Made by a program: the position numbers and the translations under genes
The notes under the pieces: model-generated
The model's input: only the letters and a program-made list of their open reading frames with translations
What the model was told of the DNA's origin: nothing
Databases searched by the model: none
Shown here: positions 45,050-54,071 of the stretch, piece by piece
Layout of the letters: every line of letters begins with the position of its first letter
Numbering within the stretch: the first letter of the stretch is position 1
NCBI GenBank assembly: GCA_964386005.1
Contig: CAYLSB010000002.1
Coordinates: forward strand, 62,001-126,000
From: FEN-1350 sp964386005
Lineage (GTDB): Bacteria > Planctomycetota > Phycisphaerae > Sedimentisphaerales > Anaerohalosphaeraceae
Direction: 5' to 3'
Length of the DNA: 64,000 nt

Positions 45050-45729
45050 GTTCGTCCTTGACTCCGCGACCCATACGGATTTTGATGTTTGCCAAGCCCA
45101 AACCGGGATTGGACGAAGTTCTGTCGATTCTGAAACAACAGGATTGTGAAGTTTACGTATTCCAAGGACAAAGGACGGATCGGTTCCCTTCCCCGTCGTA
45201 TGGAATGAGAACCGATCTTACTCTTTCCTATATGTCCCCATGGGTGATTCCGGATCGGATTCTTCGCGAAACGAAAAAATGGTCGATCAATTTTCATCCC
45301 GGTCCTCCGGAATATCCGGGGATCGGATGTACGAATTTCGCATTGTATGAGGGCGCTGTCGAATACGGAGTGACCGCCCATCTGATGGAAAGCCGGGTTG
45401 ATTCGGGGAGAATCCTCGGCGTCCGTCGGTTTCCAATCGAGGCCAACGATACGGTCCACAGTATAACGGAAAAGTCCTATTCTGCATTGGTACAATTGTT
45501 TCAGGATACCATGATCCCGATTCTGACACAGGATACGTTGCCGGTTTGTCATGAGGTCTGGAAACGTCGTCCCTTTACGCGGCGCGAACTGGAAGAGCTC
45601 TGTCGTGTGAACGTAGAAATGCCCCGGGAGGAATTACGCCGTCGGATTCATGCGACGACGTATCCAAATATGCCGGGCGCCTATCTGGAATGGATGGGAT
45701 ACAAGTTTGAATACAATCCGAATCGATGA
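45046..45729 (+). CDS. Formyltransferase-domain protein
   Basis: The 227-residue protein is a formyl-transferase domain alone: INFHPGPPEYPGIG carries the catalytic Asn and His, and VDSGRILG carries the Asp that completes the N-H-D triad. Such enzymes transfer formyl from N10-formyl-tetrahydrofolate to a sugar amine or a tRNA-bound Met; no tRNA-binding C-terminal domain is seen, so a sugar amine is more likely. The start, ATG 45046, overlaps legB as ATGA. It overlaps the deacetylase gene by 23 bases, which suggests that a deacetylated amine is its substrate. Confidence 0.8.
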   Translation: MSSSLTPRPIRILMFAKPKPGLDEVLSILKQQDCEVYVFQGQRTDRFPSPSYGMRTDLTLSYMSPWVIPDRILRETKKWSINFHPGPPEYPGIGCTNFALYEGAVEYGVTAHLMESRVDSGRILGVRRFPIEANDTVHSITEKSYSALVQLFQDTMIPILTQDTLPVCHEVWKRRPFTRRELEELCRVNVEMPREELRRRIHATTYPNMPGAYLEWMGYKFEYNPNR

Positions 45730-46405
45730 TCCTTCTCGGATTCTCTGCATCGCTGTTCATCCGGATGATGAAACTCTCGGTTGTGGAGGCACCCTTGTAC
45801 GACATCGAAGGCTTGGCGAGTCGATTCATTGGTTGATATTGACTCGGCGGGATACATCGGTTGGATTTTCGACCGAACAGATAATACATAGACAAGAAGA
45901 AATCCGGGAAGTAGCCCAATTAATTGGTTTTTCGAGCGTTTCATCATTGGATTACCCATGTACCCGATTGGATAGAGTCCCCTTCGATGATCTGATCCGG
46001 AATATGGTTAACGTATTACAGAAAATTCGTCCGGATGTGATTTACCTTCCCAATCGGAGTGACATTCATAGCGATCACCGTGTCGCATTTGAAGCGATTA
46101 TCGCAGCGACGAAGAGCTTTCGTTGTCCATTTGTTCGCCGCATGATGATGTACGAATGTTTGTCGGAAACCGAGATGGCCCCACCCTTGCCAGAGACCGC
46201 TTTTATCCCGAACGTGTATGTCGATATTTCGCGTGATTTTCATATCAAACAAAAAGCCATGACAATCTATCGATCGGAATTGATGGATTCCGTGTGGCCG
46301 CGAAGTCTTGAAGTCATGGAAGCCCTTGCCCGTTTTCGAGGTTCCCGCATCGGGGTAAGCTATGCCGAGTCCTTCATGTTGATATATGAGGCCTTTCGCG
46401 AATGA
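45707..46405 (+). CDS. PIG-L family N-deacetylase
   Basis: The 232-residue protein has the zinc-binding AHPDDE-type motif as VHPDDETLGCGG near 17 and the second motif IHSDHR near 115, as in GlcNAc-PI de-N-acetylases, MshB and BshB. These remove acetyl from amino-sugars. I start at TTG 45707, with GGATGGGA upstream; no ATG or GTG is available, and the longer frame to 45650 overlaps the previous gene more. It overlaps the second formyltransferase gene by four bases. Tight linkage with two formyltransferases suggests acetyl-to-formyl exchange on a sugar. Confidence 0.85.
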   Translation: MNTIRIDDPSRILCIAVHPDDETLGCGGTLVRHRRLGESIHWLILTRRDTSVGFSTEQIIHRQEEIREVAQLIGFSSVSSLDYPCTRLDRVPFDDLIRNMVNVLQKIRPDVIYLPNRSDIHSDHRVAFEAIIAATKSFRCPFVRRMMMYECLSETEMAPPLPETAFIPNVYVDISRDFHIKQKAMTIYRSELMDSVWPRSLEVMEALARFRGSRIGVSYAESFMLIYEAFRE

Positions 46406-47295
46406 CCTCTCTCCGCGTCGTATTTATTGGGGGACAAACCAATGGTCGTATTGTGCTCGAATACCTCACAGTCAATCGTCATGTTTCGATTCCTTTGGTG
46501 ATTACCCATCCTCGAGAGATGGTTCTTCCGCGGAATGTCGATCTGTCGCCGGTGGTCAAACAGTCGAAAATCATTTACGATGCGAATGCAGATAAGTTTC
46601 TTTCAGAAATCCGAGACCTCCAGCCGGATATGATTTTCGTGGCAGGCTGGTCCTTTCTCCTTTCGAAAGAATTGATTTCGATTCCACGCAATGGAACCAT
46701 TGGATTTCACCCGTCGAAATTACCGCAAGATCGCGGCCGAAGCGTGCTGGCATGGCAAATGGAAGAGGGATATACCGAAACAGCTCTTACGATGTTTTAT
46801 TATAATCCATGGCCGGATTGCGGAGATATCATTGCGCAGGAACGGATTGGGATCGAACCCAACGACTATATTGGGGATGTGCTCGAGAAAGTCGATGAAG
46901 CGACATACAATCTCATGCATGCGTATTACCCCTTGCTCCGTAAGGGTGTCGCTCTTCGCCGGCCCCAAAATCCGGCGGAGGGGAGTTTTCGCCGTTTACG
47001 AACGGATCGGGATTCGCGAATCAATTGGGATCGAAATGTCCGAGTGATCTACAATAAGATTCGGGCGATTTCCAGGCCGTATCCCGGCGCTTTCTTCGAA
47101 CACAATGGTCAACGAATCACAGTCTGGCGAAGCGATCCGGTTCCGAGGTATCATGAAGAAGATTTCCTTCATTCCCGGCCCGGACAAATCCTGAAGTGCC
47201 TGAGACCATTGGAATACCTGATTCGATGCAGGGAGGGTATTCTGCGGATCGAAACGGATCAAGCCATTCCTGACATGCGTGAATCCCGCTCGTGA
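46402..47295 (+). CDS. Second formyltransferase-like protein (catalytic Asn replaced)
   Basis: The 297-residue protein has a formyl-transferase core (about 5-180): FHPSKLPQDRGRSVLAW near 98-114, DCGDIIAQERI near 143-153, and a C-terminal domain with IYNKIRAISRPYPGAF near 222-237, as in Met-tRNA-formyltransferase-like sugar enzymes. The position two residues before the catalytic His, normally Asn, is Gly here (IGFHPS). The His and the Asp are kept. It may therefore be a variant with another nucleophile orientation or another acyl group. It is coupled to the deacetylase gene and overlaps the possible start of legG. Confidence 0.78.
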   Translation: MTSLRVVFIGGQTNGRIVLEYLTVNRHVSIPLVITHPREMVLPRNVDLSPVVKQSKIIYDANADKFLSEIRDLQPDMIFVAGWSFLLSKELISIPRNGTIGFHPSKLPQDRGRSVLAWQMEEGYTETALTMFYYNPWPDCGDIIAQERIGIEPNDYIGDVLEKVDEATYNLMHAYYPLLRKGVALRRPQNPAEGSFRRLRTDRDSRINWDRNVRVIYNKIRAISRPYPGAFFEHNGQRITVWRSDPVPRYHEEDFLHSRPGQILKCLRPLEYLIRCREGILRIETDQAIPDMRESRS

Positions 47296-48484
47296 ATTAT
47301 GGAACTCGGTTAAGGTGATCTTGAAGCAAACCGTAGCCATCTTTTCCGCTTGCCGCGCCGAATATGGATTGCTGTATCCGTTGATCCATGCTCTTCTGAA
47401 GGATTCCCGTACGGATCCTTTGGTTTTTGTCGGGGGCTCACATCTGACGTATGAATCGGGTCGAACGATTCAGGAAATTCAGGCCGATGACATACCGGTG
47501 ACGGATCGATTTGACTATTTACTCAATGACACAGATTCAGACACATTGACCCGCTCAATGGGAATTGCGATGATGGAGTTGGCTCACCTTTTTGATCGGT
47601 ATGCCTTTGATTATGTCTGCGTATTGGGAGATCGGTATGAGTTGTTGGCCATTGTCAGTTGTGCTATTCTGTTTCGAAAACCCATTGTTCATATCCATGG
47701 GGGTGAAAGCACGTATGGACTGATCGACGAGCAAGTTCGTCACATGGTGACCAAAGCGGCGCACATTCACTGTGTAACCTGCGCGCATCATGCGGACAAC
47801 CTCCGTCGGATGGGTGAATCAGCATGGCGAATTCACAATACAGGATCGCTGGCGATCGACCGAATCCGAACACGGCGTCAACCATCCCGCGAGGAATTGT
47901 TTTTCGAGTTGGGCCTTGATCCGCATCGTCCTGTGGCTGTGGTTACCTACCATCCGGTTACCCTCGAGTGGGAGGTGGATATCACGCAACAAATAGAGAC
48001 TCTATTCCGCGCCATCAAACGATTTCCGATGCAGTGGCTTGTGACCGCGCCGAATATGGAAATCAATCGCGATCGGATTGTGAGCTGTATCCGACATCAG
48101 GTTACTCAGAATCCCGATCTTCGATATGTCGAGTCCCTCGGAGCGGAACGATATCTGGGGCTGATTCCCCATTGCGAAATGGTACTCGGCAATTCGTCGA
48201 GCGGAATCCTGGAAGTGCCGTATTTTCGAATCCCCAGCGTCAATGTCGGCGATCGTCAGGCCGGCCGGGTTCGCCATCGAAGCGTCATCGACACGGATTA
48301 TTCGGAAGCGGGGATTGTGGAAGGAATTATCAAAGCCCTGTCCTCGGAATTTCGCGAAGGTCTTCGAACAATGGAATATCAGTTCGGAGACGGCCATGCC
48401 GCGGAACGAATGGTGGAGATCATTGCGCAAACAACAATTGACCAAAACTTGTTACGGAAGCGATTGGAGTTCCCTGAACTGTGA
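47279..48484 (+). CDS. legG: Hydrolysing nucleotide-sugar 2-epimerase of nonulosonate synthesis (NeuC/LegG)
   Basis: The protein of about 400 residues is of the NeuC/LegG family: CRAEYGLLYPLI, VLGDRYELLAIVSC, IVHIHGGESTYGLIDE, HHADNLRRMGE, NTGSLAIDRI and GNSSSGILEVPYF. These enzymes split a nucleotide-activated 2,4-diamino (or 2-amino) sugar while inverting C2 and so deliver the six-carbon substrate to NeuB/LegI. The start is uncertain: GTG 47279 overlaps the formyltransferase, while GTG 47315 or TTG 47321 lie closer to the first strand. The 3' end overlaps neuB by four bases (GTGA). Confidence 0.92.
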   Translation: MNPARELWNSVKVILKQTVAIFSACRAEYGLLYPLIHALLKDSRTDPLVFVGGSHLTYESGRTIQEIQADDIPVTDRFDYLLNDTDSDTLTRSMGIAMMELAHLFDRYAFDYVCVLGDRYELLAIVSCAILFRKPIVHIHGGESTYGLIDEQVRHMVTKAAHIHCVTCAHHADNLRRMGESAWRIHNTGSLAIDRIRTRRQPSREELFFELGLDPHRPVAVVTYHPVTLEWEVDITQQIETLFRAIKRFPMQWLVTAPNMEINRDRIVSCIRHQVTQNPDLRYVESLGAERYLGLIPHCEMVLGNSSSGILEVPYFRIPSVNVGDRQAGRVRHRSVIDTDYSEAGIVEGIIKALSSEFREGLRTMEYQFGDGHAAERMVEIIAQTTIDQNLLRKRLEFPEL

Positions 48485-49515
48485 ATCCATGTCATATCAT
48501 TGCGGAAGCGGGCGTGAATCACAATGGGTCCATCGATCTGGCTTTCCGATTGATCGATGCGGCCGTTGAGGCGGGGGCCGATGGGGTGAAATTTCAAACC
48601 TTTCGCCCCGAAAACCTCGTAACCGCCGGCGCGTCCAAGGCCGAGTATCAGATTGCCAACACGGGCGATGGAACTCAATCCCAGCTTCAAATGCTTCGCC
48701 AACTGGCGCTCCCCTTGGATCAATATGTCCGATTAAAAGAACACTGTGATCAGGCGGGCATCGAATTCCTGTCCACGCCTTTTGACGAAGAAAGCGTCGA
48801 TTGTCTGGAGCCGCTGGTTCATCGATACAAAATCCCGTCAGGAGAAGTCACCAATCTTCCGTTTCTGGAGTATGTATCCGCCAAGAGAAAACCGATCCTT
48901 CTTTCCACCGGAATGAGCACCCTTGCGGAAGTGGCGCAGGCGGTGGATACCCTTCGGAATTCCTGGCCGCAGATCGAACGGGATTCGCTGTGGCTTCTTC
49001 ATTGCAGCACGAATTATCCGTGCCCGCATTCGGATGTCAATCTTCGAGCGATGCAAACCCTACGATCCGCCTTTGCCGTTCCGGTTGGCTATTCGGATCA
49101 TACACGCGGTATTGAAGTTTCCGTCGCCGCCGTTGCGATGGGGGCGATCATTATCGAAAAGCATTTTACGCTGGATCGATCTTTGCCCGGTCCGGATCAC
49201 AAGGCCTCACTGGATCCCCGGGAATTCAGAGAATTGGTTACGGCGATTCGGCATGTCCATGAATCCCTTGGAGATGGAATCAAACGACCGGCCGCATCCG
49301 AGATCCCCATACGGGAATTGGTTCGTAAAAGTCTGGTTGCGGCCGTTGAAATTCCTTCCGGAACGATCGTCACCCGAACGATGGTGACCGTCAAACGTCC
49401 GGGCAATGGAATTTCTCCAGGGCAGATTCATCAGGTGATTGGATTGAAAGCCCATCGATCGATTCATCGGGACCATGTGTTATTCTGGGATGATTTTCAG
49501 GTGCGACATGGATGA
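48481..49515 (+). CDS. legI: Nonulosonic acid synthase (NeuB/LegI)
   Basis: The 344-residue protein condenses the C2-inverted sugar with phosphoenolpyruvate into a nine-carbon sugar. The NeuB TIM barrel (about 1-255) shows IIAEAGVNHNGS, DGVKFQTF, FLSTPFDEES, KIPSGEVTN, STGMSTL, HCSTNYPCP, GYSDHTRG and IIEKHFTLDRSLPGPDHKAS. The C-terminal SAF/antifreeze-like domain (about 280-340) has RKSLVAAVEIPSGTIV. The start is GTG 48481, coupled to legG. LegB and PtmE nearby make legionaminic acid more likely than N-acetylneuraminic acid. Confidence 0.95.
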   Translation: MNPCHIIAEAGVNHNGSIDLAFRLIDAAVEAGADGVKFQTFRPENLVTAGASKAEYQIANTGDGTQSQLQMLRQLALPLDQYVRLKEHCDQAGIEFLSTPFDEESVDCLEPLVHRYKIPSGEVTNLPFLEYVSAKRKPILLSTGMSTLAEVAQAVDTLRNSWPQIERDSLWLLHCSTNYPCPHSDVNLRAMQTLRSAFAVPVGYSDHTRGIEVSVAAVAMGAIIIEKHFTLDRSLPGPDHKASLDPREFRELVTAIRHVHESLGDGIKRPAASEIPIRELVRKSLVAAVEIPSGTIVTRTMVTVKRPGNGISPGQIHQVIGLKAHRSIHRDHVLFWDDFQVRHG

Positions 49516-50587
49516 CATCCGATTCTTTCTGATCCCCGCGACTGCCCAAGTCAAAGAAGCCATGAAGAGACTCGATCAGATGGAGGGCAAGACTCTATAC
49601 GTCGTGGATCCCGAAGATCGTCTTCTCGGGGCGCTGACGGACGGCGATATCCGCCGGTACCTGATGAACGATCATCCGGTGGAAAACGATCTGTCCGGAA
49701 TCTTCAATCGGAATCCGATTCGGATTCGGTCTCCATTTGATCTCCACGCGGTCCGGCAGATGATGGTTTCGAATCGGATTGAATCCGTGCCCGTCGTGGA
49801 TGCCGATCAACGGATCATCGATGTGTTGTTGTGGGAGGCGGTACGCGATGAAAACCGTCGTCCAACCCGTCGTACGTTGGATCTTCCGGTGATCATCATG
49901 GCGGGAGGCAAGGGGGCACGGCTGGACCCCTTTACGCGAATTCTTCCCAAACCGCTGGTTCCCATTGATCAAAAACCGGTTATCGAGTGGGTCATGGAAC
50001 GATTCCTTGAACACGGAATCACTACGTACTACCTTTCCGTGAATCACAAATCGCGGATCCTCAAGGCCTATTTTGAAGAGTGGAATCCTCAGTATCGGAT
50101 TCGCTGGATCGAAGAAGAACAGCCGCTGGGGACGGCCGGAAGTCTCAAGCTTCTCGAAGGAAAAATCAGCGAAACGTTTTTTGTGACCAATTGTGATATT
50201 ATCGTGAATATGGATTGTGCCGCCATGCTGGATTACCATCAATCACGCGGAAACGATATGACGCTTGCGGTTTCCATCAAACGATATCATATTCCTTATG
50301 GGATCTGTGAAATCCAAAATGACGGCTCTCTCATCCGGATTCGCGAGAAACCCGAATACGATCTGCTGGTCAATATCGGTTTGTATTTGGTCAATCAGAC
50401 GGTTCTTCGCTGGATCCCCGCGGGGCAATCTTTCGATTTCACCGATCTGATTTCCGCCGCGCAGACCCATCGGGGCCGCGTGGGGGTGTATCCGATTGAA
50501 GAGGACGATTGGATCGATGTCGGCCAATGGGAGCTCTATCAAAAGGCGATCAGGGTTTTTCAGGGACAAGGGAGCCATGCGGAATGA
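49508..50587 (+). CDS. ptmE: CBS-domain nucleotidyltransferase (PtmE-like)
   Basis: The 359-residue protein joins a CBS pair (about 5-115, LGALTDGDIRRYL) to a sugar nucleotidyltransferase domain (about 125-350) with the IIMAGGKGARLDPFT loop, LPKPLVPIDQKPVIEW, EEEQPLGTAGSL and VTNCDIIVNMD. This is the architecture of PtmE, which makes GDP-GlcN from GlcN-1-P in the Campylobacter legionaminic acid pathway. GDP-linked precursors are the mark that sets legionaminic acid synthesis apart. Start ATG 49508 overlaps legI by eight bases. Confidence 0.85.
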   Translation: MDDIRFFLIPATAQVKEAMKRLDQMEGKTLYVVDPEDRLLGALTDGDIRRYLMNDHPVENDLSGIFNRNPIRIRSPFDLHAVRQMMVSNRIESVPVVDADQRIIDVLLWEAVRDENRRPTRRTLDLPVIIMAGGKGARLDPFTRILPKPLVPIDQKPVIEWVMERFLEHGITTYYLSVNHKSRILKAYFEEWNPQYRIRWIEEEQPLGTAGSLKLLEGKISETFFVTNCDIIVNMDCAAMLDYHQSRGNDMTLAVSIKRYHIPYGICEIQNDGSLIRIREKPEYDLLVNIGLYLVNQTVLRWIPAGQSFDFTDLISAAQTHRGRVGVYPIEEDDWIDVGQWELYQKAIRVFQGQGSHAE

Positions 50588-51296
50588 TAAAACGATTCTG
50601 GCGTTGATTCCCGCCCGCGGAGGCAGTAAAGGTCTTCCCGGCAAGAATATTCGGCCGTTGGTCGGGAAACCGCTGATTGCATGGACCGTTGAACAGGCCT
50701 TACGCTGTCGAGCGATTGATCGTACGATGGTATCCACCGATGATCCTTCGATCGCGGATGTGTCGAGAGAGTATGGGGCGGAGGTTCCCTTTCTACGGCC
50801 CGCCGAACTGGCGGAGGATACCGCTAAAACGGTCGACGTGGTCGAGCATGCCCTGGATTGGTGTCGAACCAATAATCAGCATCCCGATTTGGTGATGGTC
50901 CTTCAGGCCACTTCGCCGATGCGAGCGGATGAGGATATCACCCGGGCCGTCCAGCGCATTATGGATCCGGGAGTTCGCGCGGTGGTTTCTGTCTGTCGGT
51001 GCGAACATCCTCCCTGCTGGACCAACACGCTGGGGCCCGCGGGATCCATGAAAGATTTTATCCGGGTGGATTCGTTAATCGGTCGTCAATCCCTGCCGCA
51101 GTATTATCGCCTCAACGGAGCGATCTATCTGGCGTGGACGGATTTCTTTCTGGAACAGCATGGATTCTTTGGCGACCGGACCTATGCCTGTGTGATGCCG
51201 ACGGATCGGTCGTTGGATATTGATACGCTTTTGGATTTTGAGATCGCCGAATTTTTATTGACTCGACATTTCTTGAAAGACAAACATGTCGCATAA
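50577..51296 (+). CDS. legF: CMP-nonulosonate cytidylyltransferase (NeuA/LegF)
   Basis: The 239-residue protein activates the nine-carbon acid with CTP. It has the NeuA family pattern IPARGGSKGLPGKN near 10-23, VSTDDPSIADVSREYGA, FLRPAELA, VVEHALDW, VMVLQATSPMR and the C-terminal TDRSLDIDTLLDFEIAE. It overlaps the ptmE gene by 11 bases and the hisF-like gene by 11 bases, so it is in the same operon. Confidence 0.93.
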   Translation: MRNDKTILALIPARGGSKGLPGKNIRPLVGKPLIAWTVEQALRCRAIDRTMVSTDDPSIADVSREYGAEVPFLRPAELAEDTAKTVDVVEHALDWCRTNNQHPDLVMVLQATSPMRADEDITRAVQRIMDPGVRAVVSVCRCEHPPCWTNTLGPAGSMKDFIRVDSLIGRQSLPQYYRLNGAIYLAWTDFFLEQHGFFGDRTYACVMPTDRSLDIDTLLDFEIAEFLLTRHFLKDKHVA

Positions 51297-52164
51297 TATC
51301 CGCATCATTCCGCGTCTGGATATCAAGGGCCCTAACCTGGTGAAAGGTATCCATTTGGAGGGATTACGGGTTCTTGGGAAACCTCATCGCTTTGCCCGGT
51401 ATTATTATGAATGCGGTGCCGACGAATTGATTTACATGGATGTTGTCGCCAGTCTGTACGGCCGGAACAACCTTCTTGAGATCGTGGAACGAACCAGTCG
51501 GGATATTTTTATCCCTCTAACCGTCGGCGGAGGCGTGCGGAGCATGGAAGATATCCGATCCTTGTTAGCAGCAGGAGCTGACAAAGTGGCCATCAATACC
51601 ATGGCTATTCGGAATCCAGACCTGGTCCGGCAGGCATCACGACGATTCGGATCCTCCACGATTGTGGTGTCGATCGAAGCGATCCGGCATGACGATGGTG
51701 CCTATGAGGCTTATACCGATAACGGCCGCGAAAGTACCGGAGTCGATGTTATAGATTGGGCTCGTCGTGTCTGCAATTTGGGGGCCGGAGAAATCCTGCT
51801 GACCTCTATCAATCAGGAAGGAACGGGAGAAGGATATGATATAGATCTTGTTTACCGTGTATCGCAATCGGTTCCGATTCCGGTAATTGCATGCGGGGGA
51901 GCCGGATGCATCGATCATATCGCCGATGCGATTGATCAAGGCAAAGCAGATGCCTTGGCTATGGCTTCCATACTGCACTATGATGCTCTCCATCGATGCA
52001 GGGGCGATGATGAATATGAAACGGAGGGCAATACGATATTTCTCAACAGTGGCCGAACCTTTTCAAAGATCCAATCCCTGAATTTGACAATCCTGAAATC
52101 CGAATTGACGAAAAAAGGGATACGCTGTCGATCCATTGTGGATCCGGAGAGGGTCAATGCCTGA
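51286..52164 (+). CDS. hisF: HisF paralogue for sugar amidotransfer
   Basis: The 292-residue protein is a HisF-type TIM barrel with IPRLDIKGPNLVKG, TVGGGVRSMEDI, GADKVAINTMA, ILLTSINQEGTGEGYDIDL and VIACGGAG. It is about 35 residues longer than histidine-pathway HisF at the C-terminus, and the second catalytic Asp is Glu (VSIEAIRH). This, and the place next to hisH and pseA without other his genes, fit the HisF-HisH pair that feeds ammonia to an amidotransferase in pseudaminic/legionaminic acid modification. It overlaps hisH by eight bases. Confidence 0.9.
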   Translation: MSHNIRIIPRLDIKGPNLVKGIHLEGLRVLGKPHRFARYYYECGADELIYMDVVASLYGRNNLLEIVERTSRDIFIPLTVGGGVRSMEDIRSLLAAGADKVAINTMAIRNPDLVRQASRRFGSSTIVVSIEAIRHDDGAYEAYTDNGRESTGVDVIDWARRVCNLGAGEILLTSINQEGTGEGYDIDLVYRVSQSVPIPVIACGGAGCIDHIADAIDQGKADALAMASILHYDALHRCRGDDEYETEGNTIFLNSGRTFSKIQSLNLTILKSELTKKGIRCRSIVDPERVNA

Positions 52165-52852
52165 TAGTGTATCCGTCGCGATTGTGGATTACCGCATGGG
52201 TAATGTTCTCAGTGTCCGTCGGGCGTGTGAGGCCGTGGGATTGTCGGCCGTGGTTACATCCCATGCCGATGAAATCGAATCCGCCGATGGCGTGATTTTA
52301 CCCGGTGTCGGGGCCTTTGGAGATGCGATGGATTCCATCGGATCCCTCGGATTAACGGATGTTCTTCACCGAATAATCACATCCGGAAAACCCGCTTTGG
52401 GTATTTGTCTCGGGATGCAATTGCTGATGACAGAAAGCGAAGAATTCGGACTTCATCATGGATTAAACCTGATATCCGGCCGGGTGGTTCATTTTGAACA
52501 ACCTCGGGATATCGATGGAACACAATTGAAGGTCCCGCATATCGGATGGAATCGTATCATGCCATCTCGTGGCGCCGACCCTCCGTGGGATGGGACGATT
52601 CTTTCCGGAATCCCTTCCCAGACCGAAATGTATTTCGTTCATTCCTATTATGTCATCCCGGGAGATCCGTCCGCGATCCTGTCCGTCAGCCGGTATGGGG
52701 ATCGTCAATTCACCTCGGCGATGCAGTCCGGCAACTTGTTCGCTTGTCAGTTCCATCCTGAAAAGAGCGGGCCCGCGGGGCTTTCTATTTATCATAATTT
52801 CTATCGTATTCTTGAGAAATCTCGGAGGTCTTGTTGTGTCGGAGATGCCTGA
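52157..52852 (+). CDS. hisH: HisH paralogue, glutaminase subunit
   Basis: The 231-residue protein is a class I glutamine amidotransferase of the HisH type: VDYRMGNVLSVRRACE, ILPGVGAFGDAM, the nucleophile Cys in LGICLGMQLLM, VPHIGWN, and the His/Glu pair in CQFHPEKSG. It makes ammonia from glutamine for its HisF partner. I start at ATG 52157 with GGAGAGGG upstream. The 3' end overlaps pseA by 17 bases. Confidence 0.92.
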   Translation: MPDSVSVAIVDYRMGNVLSVRRACEAVGLSAVVTSHADEIESADGVILPGVGAFGDAMDSIGSLGLTDVLHRIITSGKPALGICLGMQLLMTESEEFGLHHGLNLISGRVVHFEQPRDIDGTQLKVPHIGWNRIMPSRGADPPWDGTILSGIPSQTEMYFVHSYYVIPGDPSAILSVSRYGDRQFTSAMQSGNLFACQFHPEKSGPAGLSIYHNFYRILEKSRRSCCVGDA

Positions 52853-54044
52853 AGCCAAATACGGCTTGCCGAAGGAAGTGAAGTTTTGCCGACGTTGCGT
52901 GATGAGTAACCAGCGTCCCTGTTCCTCCGTTGAATTCAAACATACCGTCGATCAAAAACATCGAACCATGCAATTCGATGAAGAAGGAATCTGCGACGCC
53001 TGCCGGTTCGCCGAAGAGAAAGACCGTATCGATTGGGCCCGGCGCGAACAACAGCTTCTTCGGCTGCTCGACCAACACCGCCGCCGGGATGGAACCTACG
53101 ATTGTATCGTTCCCGGCAGCGGGGGCAAGGACAGCGTCTATGCGGCGCACCTGCTCAAGTACAAATACGACATGCATCCCCTGACGGTCACATGGCCTCC
53201 GATTCTCTATACCGATGTCGGCCTGAAAAACTTCAGGAACTGGTTGTATGTCGGCGGTTTCGACAACCTGTCGTTCAATTACAATGCCCGCGTTCATGCT
53301 CTGCTGACTCGATTGGCGATTGAAAATCTATTGCATCCCTTTCAGCCGTTCATTCTGGGCCAGAAGAATCTGGCTCCAAAAATCGCGATTCAATATCAGG
53401 TTCCTCTGATATTCTATGGTGAAAACGAAGCCGAATACGGAAATCCGATCGCCGACAATCGCAGTTCGTTGCGGGACAAATCATTTCACACCGTGAACAA
53501 TCTGGAGGAGGTTGCCATCTCGGGTGTTCCGGTTCCTCGATTGATGAAGGAATACCGCCTGACTCTCAACGATATCCGAACCTATCTGCCCGCTACGGCC
53601 GAAGAACTGGAACAATCGGATGTCGAAGTGCATTATCTGGGGTACTATCTCCGTTGGACTCCTCAGGAGGCCTATTATTACGCCGTTGAAAATGCCGGAT
53701 TTCAGGCCAATCCCGTTCGTTCTGAAGGGACATTTACAAAGTACAGCAGTCTGGATGATCGGATCGATGGATTCCATTATTACACAACGTTCATCAAGTT
53801 TGGGATTGGCCGGGCCACGTACGATGCTTCGCATGAAATTCGCAACAAACACCTGACGCGCGAGGAAGCCGTTGCGCTGGTCCATCGATTTGACGGAGAG
53901 TTCCCCCGGCGGTATTTCCAGGAGATCATGGACTATATCGAAATGAAGCCGGAACGATTCCTCGAATTGTGCGATCAATTTCGTTCGCCCCATCTGTGGA
54001 AGCAGGACAACGGTCAATGGGTAGTAAGGCACAAAGTATCATAA
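52836..54044 (+). CDS. pseA: N-acetyl-sugar amidotransferase (PseA/WbpG family)
   Basis: The product of about 402 residues has a PP-loop ATP-pyrophosphatase site (VPGSGGKDSVYAAHLL near 98), two zinc-type Cys pairs before it (FCRRCVMS and CDACRFAEE) and segments LTVTWPPILYTDVG, FYGENEAEYGNP and HYLGYYLRW typical of PseA/WbpG/LfnA. It converts an N-acetyl group into an acetamidino group with ammonia from the HisFH pair. In Campylobacter the hisF-hisH-pseA trio lies in the flagellar glycosylation locus. The start is GTG 52836, behind GGAGG at seven bases; ATG 52845 is an alternative. Confidence 0.9.
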   Translation: MSEMPEAKYGLPKEVKFCRRCVMSNQRPCSSVEFKHTVDQKHRTMQFDEEGICDACRFAEEKDRIDWARREQQLLRLLDQHRRRDGTYDCIVPGSGGKDSVYAAHLLKYKYDMHPLTVTWPPILYTDVGLKNFRNWLYVGGFDNLSFNYNARVHALLTRLAIENLLHPFQPFILGQKNLAPKIAIQYQVPLIFYGENEAEYGNPIADNRSSLRDKSFHTVNNLEEVAISGVPVPRLMKEYRLTLNDIRTYLPATAEELEQSDVEVHYLGYYLRWTPQEAYYYAVENAGFQANPVRSEGTFTKYSSLDDRIDGFHYYTTFIKFGIGRATYDASHEIRNKHLTREEAVALVHRFDGEFPRRYFQEIMDYIEMKPERFLELCDQFRSPHLWKQDNGQWVVRHKVS

Positions 54045-54071
54045 AACAAATGCATTAAGGAATCCCTGACT

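Noticed and set aside
51286..52852. Histidine biosynthesis operon (hisF, hisH)
   Set aside because: No other his genes are near, HisF is long and has Glu for a catalytic Asp, and pseA follows at once; sugar amidation is the better reading.
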